Shown here: one piece after another, positions 14,148 through 21,427 of the stretch
Layout of the letters: each line of letters starts with the position of its first letter
Numbering within the stretch: position 1 is the stretch's first letter
Source: Streptomyces mesophilus
GTDB taxonomy: Bacteria; Actinomycetota; Actinomycetes; Streptomycetales; Streptomycetaceae
Direction of reading: 5' to 3'
Length of the DNA stretch: 34,528 nucleotides
Assembly: GCF_011044995.1 (NCBI RefSeq)
Contig: NZ_JAAKZW010000066.1
Span: 1-34,528 of the forward strand
Translations under genes and position numbers: made by a program
Notes under the pieces: generated by a model
The model's input: the letters and a program-made list of their open reading frames with translations, nothing else
The model's database searches: none
What the model was told of the DNA's origin: nothing

Positions 14148-15254
14148 CCGCCCGCTGATCCACACCAGCGTCGCCGGGATCTCCCGGCGCCAGGTGTTGA
14201 AGTTGTGGCCGCCGGAGTCGAGCAGGATCGAGGAGACCCTGGTGGGCGCCTTGACCTTGTCGATGAACTTCAGGGTGTCCTGGTAGTTGTCCTCGCCCTC
14301 CTTGCTGCTGGTCGCGAGCAGCGAGACGGGCGGCGCGGGCCTGTGGTCGAGCAGCCACATCAGGTCGGACTCCTGCTTGACCTTGGTGTCGCCCTGGAAC
14401 AGGTCGCCGGTCTGGTCGTCTATCGGCGCCATGTAGTTGGCGGAGAGTCCGGCGCCGGCGGCGAAGCGGTCCGGGTGCTTCATCGCGATCTTCAACGCGC
14501 AGTAGCCACCGGTGGAGTTGCCGATCACGCCCCAGTTCTCCGGCTTCGTACCGACGCGGTACTCGCCCTGGATCGCGGTCGGCAGATCCTCGGCGAAGAA
14601 GGTCTCGGTCTGCGGGCCGCCCGGTATGTTCACGCACTCGGTGTCGCGGCCGGAGACGATCGAGGGCCGCAGCATCACCAGGATCATCGGCTGCATCTTG
14701 CCCTCGCGCGCCTGCTTGCCGGCGGTCTGCGGATAGTGCAGGCCCTTGATCAGGTTCTCGGCGGTGCCCGGGTACCCGGTGATCACGACGGAGGCCGGGA
14801 ACTTCTTGTCCTTGTACTCGGGCTGGAAATACTCCGGCGGCAGATAGACATACGCGGGGCTCGCCAGCTTGGACTTCGGGCCGGCGATGTCCACCTTCTG
14901 GATCTGCCCGCCGACCCGCGGCTGGGAGCCGCCGGGCACATTCACGGACTGGGTGCCGGTGACCTTGACCGGACCGCTCGCCCCACCCGAGGTGTCGTGG
15001 TCGACGACCACTCCGGGCTCCTGCTCCTGGCCGAAGAGGTCGGCCCACGAGGCGTAGAAACCGAACTCCTTGTTGGCCGCGAGCCCCACCGAAGCGAACA
15101 CCATGACCTGCGTCAGGGCGAGCAGCACGATCCGGCCGAGTACGGCGCGCCAGTTCCGCCCGGCGAGCCGCGGCCAGAACCAGACCGTGCCGACGAACAG
15201 GAGCACGGCCAGAAGGACGGCCACTGCCAGCGCTGCGTTGCTCGTGAGACCCAT
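14136..15254 (-). CDS. Membrane-anchored esterase-D/Ag85-like alpha/beta hydrolase
   Basis: A 372-residue protein. Two N-terminal transmembrane helices (about 6-28 and 38-60) are followed by an extracytoplasmic linker and an alpha/beta-hydrolase domain of the PF00756 (esterase D/antigen 85) family. Visible elements are YVYLPPEYF (136-143), the oxyanion-side VVITGYPG, nucleophile S247 in GNSTGG, and catalytic H350 in DSGGHNF. The third acid is probably one of the Asp/Glu near 320-335. Substrates in the family range from formylglutathione to trehalose mycolates, and which applies here is unknown. The gene is divergent from the DUF2156 lipid-modifying gene, with 145 bp between, so an envelope-lipid or ester substrate is a reasonable guess. 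The ATG start has an AGG-containing stretch upstream. Confidence 0.87.
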   Translation of the reverse strand: MGLTSNAALAVAVLLAVLLFVGTVWFWPRLAGRNWRAVLGRIVLLALTQVMVFASVGLAANKEFGFYASWADLFGQEQEPGVVVDHDTSGGASGPVKVTGTQSVNVPGGSQPRVGGQIQKVDIAGPKSKLASPAYVYLPPEYFQPEYKDKKFPASVVITGYPGTAENLIKGLHYPQTAGKQAREGKMQPMILVMLRPSIVSGRDTECVNIPGGPQTETFFAEDLPTAIQGEYRVGTKPENWGVIGNSTGGYCALKIAMKHPDRFAAGAGLSANYMAPIDDQTGDLFQGDTKVKQESDLMWLLDHRPAPPVSLLATSSKEGEDNYQDTLKFIDKVKAPTRVSSILLDSGGHNFNTWRREIPATLVWISGRLKA

Positions 15255-15399
15255 GGGATTGCCTGTTCTACCTGTCTTGTTTGGGCGTTTTTTACCGTCT
15301 GCGATGAACCCGACTCCCGGCCACGCCGTCCTATAGGGCGCAATTCGCCCGGTACGCGACAGCGCCTGGGCCTCGGCTCTCGCAGAACCACGGGGTGCA

Positions 15400-17454
15400 A
15401 TGTCCAGCTGGATAGATGCGGAAAAAACGGACAAGGTTCCCTCTACGATGCGCGCCTCCGGGACGATGCGCGCCTCTGGTACCCGCCGCCTCCCCCGAGG
15501 TCCGCGCCCCGAGAAGGTCCCGTCCCTGATCGCGACCGCCTGCACCCTGATCGGCCTGCTCGACATCGCCGCCGGCGTCTTCCCGCGCTTCCGGCACAGC
15601 CGCATCCACGCCCTGGCCCAGGTCCTGCCGGGCGCCCTCGGCCCGTACGCCGCCGCCCTCGCGATCTGCGCCGGCGTCCTGCTCCTGCTGCTCGCGCACG
15701 GCCTGCGCCGCCGCAAGCGCCGCGCCTGGCGGGCGGCCGTGGTGCTGCTGCCGCTCGGGGCCCTGGCGCAGTTCACGTACCGGCACTCGATCGCCGGTGT
15801 CGTCCTGCCGCTGCTGCTCCTGGCCCTCCTGCTCCGCCATCGGAGTGAATTCGCGGCCCTGCCCGACCCTCGCAGCCGCTGGAAGGCGGTGACGAATTTC
15901 CTGCTCATGAGCGTCTTCTCGGTCGGCATCGGCTGCGTGGTCGTCGGCACCCACGCCCAGCGCGCCGTCGGCGAACCCTCGGTGGCCGAGCTGCTCAAGC
16001 ACGTCCTGTACGGCCTGGTCGGCGTCGAAGGGCCCGTCGACTACTACGGCCGTACGTCCTGGACGGTCGGCGCCTCGCTCGGCGCCCTCGGCCTGCTCAC
16101 CGCCCTGACCACGATCTATCTGGCCTTCCGCCCCGAACATCCGGCCGCCCGCCTCACCCCGGACGACGAGGGCCGGCTCCGCGCGCTCCTCGCACGGCAC
16201 GGCGCCCGCGACTCGCTCGGCCACTTCGCGCTGCGCCGCGACAAGGGCGTGGTCTTCTCGCCGAGCGGCAAGGCCGCGGTCACGTACCGCGTCGTCAGTG
16301 GCGTGATGCTCGCGAGCGGCGACCCGATCGGCGACGTGGAGGCCTGGCCCGGCGCCATCGAACGCTTCATGGCCGAGGCCGAGGCCCACTCCTGGACCCC
16401 GGCCGTGATGGGATGCTCGCGCACCGGCGGCGAGGTCTGGACCCGCGAGAGCGGCCTCGACGCCCTGGAACTCGGCGACGAGGCGATCGTGGACGTCGCC
16501 GACTTCTCGCTCTCCGGGCGCGCGATGCGCAATGTGCGCCAGATGGTCAAGCGCATCGAACGGGCCGGCTACACGACGCGGGTGCGGCGCGTGAGCGACC
16601 TGTCCGAGGACGAACTCGACCGCGTCCGCCGGGCCGCCGCCGACTGGCGCGGCACGGACAACGAGCGCGGCTTCTCCATGGCGCTCGGCCGCATCGGCGA
16701 CCCCGCGGACGGCGACTGCCTCATCGCCACCGCCCACCTCGCCGACCCCGAAACCCCTTCCCCGGGCGCCGACTTGAAGGCCGTCCTGCACTTCGTCCCC
16801 TGGGGCCCGGACGGGGTCTCCCTCGACCTGATGCGCCGCGACCGCAGCGCCGACCCGGGCATGAACGAGCTCCTCATCGTCGCCGCCCTGCAAGCCTCCC
16901 CCGCCCTCGGCCTCCAGCGGATGTCCCTCAACTTCGCGATGTTCCGCGCCGCCCTCGCCCGCGGCGAACAGTTGGGCGCGGGCCCGGTCCTGCGCACCTG
17001 GCGCGGCCTGCTCGTGTTCCTGTCACGCTGGTTCCAGATCGAATCGCTCTACAAGTTCAACGCCAAGTTCCGCCCGCGCTGGGAGCCGCGCTTCGTGGTC
17101 TTCCGCAGCTCGCGCGACCTGCCGCGGATCGGCTTCGCGGCGATGCAGGCGGAGGGCTTCGTCACACTCGCCGCGCCCCGCTTCCTACGGGGTGCGCGGC
17201 GGCCGGCCCGGGCCTGTCCGCACGAGGGTGACGGGCGAGCGGGAGGTCCGGGCGGCCTGAGGGCCGGGACGGGCGGCCTGCTCGTCCGCGTACGGGTGGC
17301 CGGGCCGCTGCCCGTACGGGCAGCGGCTCCTCCAACCACCGGAGCCGGCCGCTCCTCGTACGCACAGTCGACCGCTCCCCGTACGGGCCGTCGGCCCGCT
17401 CCTCGTACGAGCGGGGCAAACCAACCCGCCCACGGGCCTAGGCTTGGCGTATGA
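15400..17454 (+). CDS. MprF-like DUF2156 (aminoacyl-phosphatidylglycerol synthase) membrane protein with abnormal tail
   Basis: A 684-residue frame. Residues about 40-245 hold six or so transmembrane helices. Residues about 260-590 are the DUF2156/LPG_synthase_C domain (HGARDSLGHFALRRDKGVVFS, YRVVSGVMLASGDPIGD, NLGSLNFAMF-like SLNFAMFRAAL, NAKFRPRWEPRFVVF), which in MprF transfers an aminoacyl group from tRNA to phosphatidylglycerol. No lysyl-tRNA synthetase domain is present, unlike mycobacterial LysX. Residues about 596-684 are Arg/Pro/Ala low complexity over DNA containing two hairpins, and look like a translated intergenic region. The frame ends in ATGA with folP. The start is uncertain: 15400, or the ATGs at 15448/15466 within an 18-bp duplication. 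Confidence 0.82.
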   Translation: MSSWIDAEKTDKVPSTMRASGTMRASGTRRLPRGPRPEKVPSLIATACTLIGLLDIAAGVFPRFRHSRIHALAQVLPGALGPYAAALAICAGVLLLLLAHGLRRRKRRAWRAAVVLLPLGALAQFTYRHSIAGVVLPLLLLALLLRHRSEFAALPDPRSRWKAVTNFLLMSVFSVGIGCVVVGTHAQRAVGEPSVAELLKHVLYGLVGVEGPVDYYGRTSWTVGASLGALGLLTALTTIYLAFRPEHPAARLTPDDEGRLRALLARHGARDSLGHFALRRDKGVVFSPSGKAAVTYRVVSGVMLASGDPIGDVEAWPGAIERFMAEAEAHSWTPAVMGCSRTGGEVWTRESGLDALELGDEAIVDVADFSLSGRAMRNVRQMVKRIERAGYTTRVRRVSDLSEDELDRVRRAAADWRGTDNERGFSMALGRIGDPADGDCLIATAHLADPETPSPGADLKAVLHFVPWGPDGVSLDLMRRDRSADPGMNELLIVAALQASPALGLQRMSLNFAMFRAALARGEQLGAGPVLRTWRGLLVFLSRWFQIESLYKFNAKFRPRWEPRFVVFRSSRDLPRIGFAAMQAEGFVTLAAPRFLRGARRPARACPHEGDGRAGGPGGLRAGTGGLLVRVRVAGPLPVRAAAPPTTGAGRSSYAQSTAPRTGRRPAPRTSGANQPAHGPRLGV
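15445..15480. repeat. 18-bp tandem duplication near the start of the DUF2156 gene
   Basis: Positions 15445-15462 and 15463-15480 are copies of ACGATGCGCGCCTCYGGK, differing at two bases. It encodes TMRASG twice and duplicates a possible ATG start codon (15448 and 15466). Confidence 0.85.
17304..17327. terminator. Perfect 24-bp palindrome (hairpin) inside the DUF2156 reading frame tail
   Basis: A 10-bp perfect stem (GCCGCTGCCC with GGGCAGCGGC) closes a GTAC loop. In position it looks like the former terminator of the DUF2156 gene, now covered by its open frame. There is no T-run. Confidence 0.55.
17395..17415. terminator. Second hairpin upstream of folP
   Basis: The 7-bp perfect arms CCCGCTC (17395-17401) and GAGCGGG (17409-17415) flank a 7-base loop, 35 bp before the folP start. 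It could be a terminator or a leader structure of folP; the sequence alone does not decide. Confidence 0.4.
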
Positions 17455-18377
17455 GTACGTCACGTGGCCGAGGACATGTCGAGGGACTGCCCGACTGGGA
17501 CCGCTGCGCGGTCATGGGCGTGGTCAACGTGACCCCGGACTCCTTCTCCGACGGCGGCCGCTGGTTCGACACCACCGCCGCCGTCAAGCACGGCCTCGAC
17601 CTCGTCGCCCAGGGCGCCGATCTGGTCGACGTCGGCGGCGAGTCCACCCGCCCGGGCGCCACGCGCGTGGACGAGGCCGAAGAACTGCGCCGGGTCATCC
17701 CGGTCGTCCGCGGCCTCGCCTCCGAAGGCGTCGCGGTCTCCGTCGACACCATGCGCGCCACGGTCGCCGAACAGGCCCTCGCCGCCGGCGCCCTGCTCGT
17801 CAACGACGTCAGCGGCGGCCTCGCGGACCCGGCGATGATCCCGGTCGTCGCCGACGCCGGAGCGCCGTTCGTGGTGATGCACTGGCGCGGCTTCAGCGAG
17901 GGCATGAACAGCCTCGCGGTGTACGCGGACGTCGTCGGCGAGGTCGTCGCCGAACTCCGCACCCGCCTCGACGCGGTGATCGAGGGCGGCATCGCCCCCG
18001 AGCGGATCGTCGTCGACCCGGGCCTCGGCTTCGCGAAGAGCGCCGAGCACGACCTGGCCCTCGTCGCGCACATGCGCGAGCTGCGCGCGCTGGGGTACCC
18101 GGTCCTGGTCGCGGCCTCCCGCAAACGTTTCCTCGGCCGCGTCCTGGCCGGCCCCGAGGGCGCCCCGCCCCCCGCGCGCGAACGCGACGCGGCCACCGCG
18201 GCGGTCTCGGCGATCGCCGCGCACGAGGGTGCGTGGGCGGTACGCGTGCACGAGGTGCGGGCCACCGCGGACGCGGTGCGGGTGGCCCGCGCCGTCGAAG
18301 GCGCCGTATCGCCCTCCGTATCGCCCTCCGTATCGACATCCCAGACCGACTCGCAGACCCCAGAAGGAGACCGGTGA
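17451..18377 (+). CDS. folP: Dihydropteroate synthase
   Basis: A 308-residue TIM-barrel enzyme that condenses 7,8-dihydropterin pyrophosphate with p-aminobenzoate to dihydropteroate; it is the sulfonamide target. The pterin/phosphate signature GVVNVTPDSFSDG (22-34) and the sulfonamide-loop motif VDVGGESTRPG (59-69) are intact. So are NDVSGGLADP, the DPGLGFAKS loop, and AASRKRFLG near the C-terminus. The last 18 residues include two copies of SPSV from a 12-bp DNA repeat and should be dispensable. The start ATG overlaps the stop of the preceding frame (ATGA) and has only a weak ribosome-binding site. It is coupled through GTGA to the NTF2-like gene and heads a folP-NTF2-folB-folK series. Confidence 0.95.
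   Translation: MSTSRGRGHVEGLPDWDRCAVMGVVNVTPDSFSDGGRWFDTTAAVKHGLDLVAQGADLVDVGGESTRPGATRVDEAEELRRVIPVVRGLASEGVAVSVDTMRATVAEQALAAGALLVNDVSGGLADPAMIPVVADAGAPFVVMHWRGFSEGMNSLAVYADVVGEVVAELRTRLDAVIEGGIAPERIVVDPGLGFAKSAEHDLALVAHMRELRALGYPVLVAASRKRFLGRVLAGPEGAPPPARERDAATAAVSAIAAHEGAWAVRVHEVRATADAVRVARAVEGAVSPSVSPSVSTSQTDSQTPEGDR
18302..18333. repeat. 12-bp tandem repeat in the folP 3' end
   Basis: CGCCCTCCGTAT occurs perfectly at 18310-18321 and 18322-18333, preceded by a shortened copy (CGCCGTAT, 18302-18309). It is in frame and encodes SPSVSPSV in the C-terminal tail of FolP. Confidence 0.85.
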
Positions 18378-18841
18378 CGTCACGCGTGGACCTCGAAGCC
18401 GTCGAGAAGGCCAACACCGCCTTCTACGAAGCGATGGAACGCGGTGACTTCGAGGCGCTCTCCGACCTGTGGCTCACCGGCGACGAAGGCGACGGCGTCA
18501 GCTGCGTCCACCCCGGCTGGCCGGTCCTGACGGGCCGCGGCGAGGTGCTGCGCTCGTACGCCCTGATCATGGCGAACACGGAGTACATCCAGTTCTTCCT
18601 CACGGACCTCAAGATCGCGGTCAACGGCGACACGGCCCTGGTCACCTGCACGGAGAACATCCTCAGCGGCGCCCCCTCGGAGGAGGCCGGGGAGCTCGGC
18701 CCCCTGGTCGGCCAGCTGGTCGTCGCCTCCAACCTCTTCCGCCGCACTCCGTCCGGCTGGCAGCTGTGGTCCCACCATGCGTCGCCCGTGCTGGCGGAGC
18801 GGGCTGAGGACGACGAAGAAGCTGTCGAGGGCAACGAATAG
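18374..18841 (+). CDS. NTF2-like (SnoaL-type) protein in the folate operon
   Basis: A 155-residue NTF2-fold protein. The cone-fold pattern is clear: VEKANTAFYEAMERGDFEALSDLW, then VSCVHPGWPVLTGRGEVLRSYALIM, the strands LKIAVNGDTALVTCTENIL, and a final GWQLWSHHASPV. The fold serves as a small-molecule pocket in isomerases, cyclases and non-enzymatic binding proteins, and no specific reaction can be assigned. The GTG start overlaps the folP stop (GTGA) and has a strong AAGGAGA 3 bases upstream, so it is co-translated with FolP. A conserved place between folP and folB suggests a link to pterin or folate chemistry. A 228-bp gap follows before folB. Confidence 0.88.
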   Translation: MTSRVDLEAVEKANTAFYEAMERGDFEALSDLWLTGDEGDGVSCVHPGWPVLTGRGEVLRSYALIMANTEYIQFFLTDLKIAVNGDTALVTCTENILSGAPSEEAGELGPLVGQLVVASNLFRRTPSGWQLWSHHASPVLAERAEDDEEAVEGNE

Positions 18842-19069
18842 CCGAGGGCGCACATCCCCCTCCCGAGTGGGCAGCAGCCCGAAGAGGGTTTGCCGCCGCG
18901 TCTGCGGGTAAGCCCCGCAACCAGCCGCCCGTATCAAAAGCCGGATCACCTGTCCATAGCCCCCACGGGCGAGCCCCACCCGCACCCGAAGGTAGATTCG
19001 AAGGGGACTGGTGTGCCGACCGCACTCGGCTGCAGCCCGACGAAACCGAGATGAGCAGGAGTGATTCGC
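18842..19069. other. 228-bp gap before folB
   Basis: No convincing gene is seen here. It contains a short stem GCGGG/CCCGC around 18905-18920, a direct repeat CGAAGG flanking TAGATT (18987-19004), and the 10-bp palindrome GGCTGCAGCC (19028-19037). TAGATT could be a -10 element of a separate folB promoter, but no -35 match stands at the right distance. A known riboswitch was not recognised. Confidence 0.4.
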
Positions 19070-19429
19070 GTGGACCGTGTCGCGCTGCGCGGCCTCAAGG
19101 CCCGTGGTCACCACGGCGTTTTCGCCAAGGAACGCGAAGAGGGCCAGACCTTCATCGTGGATCTGGTGCTGAGCCTGGACACCCGCTCGGCCGCCGCCGA
19201 CGACGATCTGACGAAGACGGTGCATTACGGCGTGGTGGCCGAGGAGGTCGTGGCCGCCGTCGAAGGCGACCCCGTCGACCTCATCGAGACGCTCGCCGAG
19301 CGCATCGCCCAGACCTGCCTCAAGCACGAACCGGTCCAGGAGGTCGAGGTCGTCGTGCACAAGCCGGACGCCCCGATCACCGTCCCGTTCGACGATGTGA
19401 CGATCACGATCACCCGGAGCCGAGTATGA
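19070..19429 (+). CDS. folB: Dihydroneopterin aldolase
   Basis: A 119-residue enzyme converting 7,8-dihydroneopterin to 6-hydroxymethyl-7,8-dihydropterin and glycolaldehyde. The family pattern is clear: LRGLKARGHHGVFAKEREEGQTFIVDLVL near the N-terminus (with HGVF and the following Glu), VHYGVVAEEV, LIETLAERIA, and the catalytic-lysine region VVHKPDAPI at the C-terminus. The length is typical. GTG 19070 (MDRVALRG) is preferred because AGGA lies 9 bases before it; GTG 19061 is directly on the AGGA. Its stop overlaps the folK start (ATGA), giving a coupled folBK pair that makes consecutive pathway steps. Confidence 0.94.
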   Translation: MDRVALRGLKARGHHGVFAKEREEGQTFIVDLVLSLDTRSAAADDDLTKTVHYGVVAEEVVAAVEGDPVDLIETLAERIAQTCLKHEPVQEVEVVVHKPDAPITVPFDDVTITITRSRV

Positions 19430-20025
19430 ACAACGTGCAGAGCGACCCCACGGTCCAGCCCGTTCCCGCCTCCGTCGTGGCTCAGGTGGACGCCGCCGAC
19501 ACCACGCTGCAGAACCCCAAATTCGCCGTGATCGCCCTCGGCTCCAACCTCGGCAACCGTCTGGAGACCCTCCAGGGCGCCGTGGACGCGCTCGAGGACA
19601 CCCCCGGCCTGCGGGTGAAGGCCGTCTCGCCGGTCTACGAGACGGAGCCCTGGGGTGTCGCCCCGGACTCCCAGCCCTCGTACTTCAACGCGGTCGTCGT
19701 GATCAAGACGACGCTGCCCCCGTCCTCGCTCCTGGAGCGCGCGCACGCGGTCGAGGAGGCCTTCCACCGCGTACGCGACGAGCGCTGGGGCCCGCGCACG
19801 ATCGACGTCGACATCGTTGCCTACCAGGACGTCGTCTCCGACGACCCGGTGCTCACGCTCCCGCACCCGCGCGCCCACGAACGCGCCTTCGTGCTCGCGC
19901 CCTGGCACGACGTCGACCCCGAGGCCGTCGTCCCCGGCCGCGGACCGGTGGCCGAGCTGCTCGCCTCCGTCCCCCGCGAGGGCGTCGCGCCGCGCGTGGA
20001 CCTGGAACTGCGGCTGCCCGAGTAA
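19426..20025 (+). CDS. folK: 6-hydroxymethyl-7,8-dihydropterin pyrophosphokinase
   Basis: A 199-residue kinase that transfers pyrophosphate from ATP to 6-hydroxymethyl-dihydropterin, giving the FolP substrate. The core begins at about residue 32 (FAVIALGSNLGNRLETLQ). The HPPK signature RWGPRTIDVDIV (120-131) supplies the Mg-binding aspartates, and LPHPRAHERAFVLAPWHDVDP follows. The first 30 residues are a Gln/Val/Ala-rich extension outside the catalytic fold, as often seen in Streptomyces. ATG 19426 overlaps the folB stop, with GGAG 6 bases upstream. Confidence 0.95.
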   Translation: MNNVQSDPTVQPVPASVVAQVDAADTTLQNPKFAVIALGSNLGNRLETLQGAVDALEDTPGLRVKAVSPVYETEPWGVAPDSQPSYFNAVVVIKTTLPPSSLLERAHAVEEAFHRVRDERWGPRTIDVDIVAYQDVVSDDPVLTLPHPRAHERAFVLAPWHDVDPEAVVPGRGPVAELLASVPREGVAPRVDLELRLPE

Positions 20026-20140
20026 TCGTTAAGGTCTAACGGGCCCGGGTACGACAGGGCCCACCGGGCCCGGACACAGGGCCCACCCGGACCGTACGAG
20101 GACGAGGCCGCGCCCCGTCCGTGTGGAGGCGAACACACCC

Positions 20141-20626
20141 GTGAAGCAGCTGCGCATCAGGACGCTGGCCGTCACCTTCCTGGTGGCCGGTGTCCTGTCC
20201 TGGGCCCTGGCCAAGCTGCTGGTGGCGCGGGACTCGCTCGGCACCCTGCCGAGCGTCCCGCTGGCCGCGCCCATCGTGCTCGCGGTCATCGCGGCCGCCC
20301 TCCTGGCCACGGCCATCTCGCTGCGCTCCCGCCTGCGCGCCCAGCGCGACCGCGTGCCGGGCGCGAAGGGCGTGGAGCCCTTGATGGCGGCCCGCGCGGT
20401 GGTCTTCGGCCAGGCGAGCGCCCTGGTCTCGGCCCTGGTCAGTGGTGTCTACGGCGGGCTCGGCATCTTCCTCCTGTCCCACCTGGACGTCCCGGCCCGC
20501 CGCGACCAGGCCGTCTATGCGGCCTTCGCGGTCGCGGCCGGTATCGCGGTCATCGCCGCGGCCCTCTTCCTGGAGCGGGTCCTGCGCCTCCCGGAGGACG
20601 ACGACACGGAGAGCGCGGTGGCCTGA
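20141..20626 (+). CDS. DUF3180 membrane protein
   Basis: A 161-residue integral membrane protein of the DUF3180 family with four predicted transmembrane helices (about 8-27, 38-60, 84-110 and 127-148). Actinobacterial folate clusters regularly carry this gene directly after folK (Rv3605c in Mycobacterium tuberculosis), but its function is unknown. A transport or membrane-attachment role in folate metabolism is only inference from position. GTG 20141 is chosen because GGAGG stands 11 bases before it; GTG 20123 would put that GGAGG inside the gene. The 115-bp gap after folK contains GGGCCC-rich repeats that can pair. Confidence 0.87.
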   Translation: MKQLRIRTLAVTFLVAGVLSWALAKLLVARDSLGTLPSVPLAAPIVLAVIAAALLATAISLRSRLRAQRDRVPGAKGVEPLMAARAVVFGQASALVSALVSGVYGGLGIFLLSHLDVPARRDQAVYAAFAVAAGIAVIAAALFLERVLRLPEDDDTESAVA

Positions 20627-20642
20627 GCCACGGCCCCACACA

Positions 20643-20691
20643 CATACGGGGAGGGCGCGGCGTCTCGCAGACGCCGCGCACTCCCCGTATG
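20643..20691. terminator. Strong bidirectional terminator between DUF3180 and folE
   Basis: The arms 20643-20665 and 20669-20691 pair over 23 bp with a single mismatch and a CGC loop. It sits between two convergent genes, so it can stop both transcripts. There is no T-run, as usual in Streptomyces. Confidence 0.9.
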
Positions 20692-20701
20692 CGCAAAGAG
20701 G

Positions 20702-21307
20702 TCAGCGCGCCATGATCAGGCTGATCGCCTCGGCCCGCGTCGCCGGATCCCGCAGCTGACCCCGTACCGCCGACGTCAGCGTCTTCGCGCCCGGCTTGCG
20801 CACCCCGCGCATCGTCATGCACATGTGCTCGCACTCGACGACCACGATCACGCCGCGCGGCTCCAGGATCTCCATCAGGGAGTCGGCGATCTGCGTGGTC
20901 AGGCGCTCCTGCACCTGCGGCCGGCGCGCGAACACATCGACGAGCCGCGCCAGCTTCGACAGACCGGTGATCTTCCCGTCCGTGGACGGGATGTACCCGA
21001 CGTGCGCGACCCCGTGGAACGGCACCAGGTGATGTTCACAGCTGGACATCACCTCGATGTCCTTCACGAGCACCATCTCGTCGTGACCGATGTCGAACGT
21101 CGTGGTCAGGACGTCCTCGGGCTTCTGCCACAGCCCCGCGAATATCTCCCTGTACGCCCGCGCCACCCGCGCCGGCGTCTCGAGCAGGCCTTCGCGGTCC
21201 GGGTCCTCGCCGACCGCGATGAGCAGTTCGCGTACGGCGTTCTCGGCGCGCTTCTCGTCGAACTCGCCGATCTTGGTCTCGCCGTCCAGCGTCACCGGGT
21301 CGGTCAT
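20702..21307 (-). CDS. folE: GTP cyclohydrolase I
   Basis: A 201-residue enzyme that converts GTP to 7,8-dihydroneopterin triphosphate, the first step of folate synthesis. The zinc ligands are in place: C90 and H93 in SSCEHHLVPF, C163 in CEHMCMTMRG. The family signature IGYIPSTDGKITGLSKLARLVD-like stretch (103-124) and the C-terminal R-rich end are normal. ATG 21307 is preceded by GAGGGA at good spacing; longer in-frame starts run into the terminator hairpin. It lies 120 bp downstream of ftsH, separated by a strong hairpin, so it probably has its own promoter or depends on read-through. Confidence 0.96.
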   Translation of the reverse strand: MTDPVTLDGETKIGEFDEKRAENAVRELLIAVGEDPDREGLLETPARVARAYREIFAGLWQKPEDVLTTTFDIGHDEMVLVKDIEVMSSCEHHLVPFHGVAHVGYIPSTDGKITGLSKLARLVDVFARRPQVQERLTTQIADSLMEILEPRGVIVVVECEHMCMTMRGVRKPGAKTLTSAVRGQLRDPATRAEAISLIMAR

Positions 21308-21348
21308 GGGTCCCTCGTTCCTGTACGTCAGGTCACGGGCATACGGAA

Positions 21349-21389
21349 ATGCCGCGCCCCCCAAGGCTAAAACCTGGGGGGCGCGGCAT
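21349..21389. terminator. Hairpin terminator between ftsH and folE
   Basis: The arms 21349-21365 and 21373-21389 pair over 17 positions with one mismatch around a GCTAAAA loop. It follows the ftsH stop (minus strand) and precedes folE, so it should end most ftsH transcripts or attenuate folE. Confidence 0.88.
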
Positions 21390-21427
21390 CCATTCCGGGC
21401 CTGCTGAGACCAGTGGGTCCCGGCAGG

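Noticed and set aside
15255..15998. N-terminal extension of the esterase frame to 620 codons
   Set aside because: The extension would lie opposite the DUF2156 gene and has no ribosome-binding site. The protein starts with a normal membrane anchor at ATG 15254.
18842..19069. Possible riboswitch (for example tetrahydrofolate) before folB
   Set aside because: The small stems do not assemble into any riboswitch core I know, and no paired terminator or sequester helix is evident near the folB ribosome-binding site.
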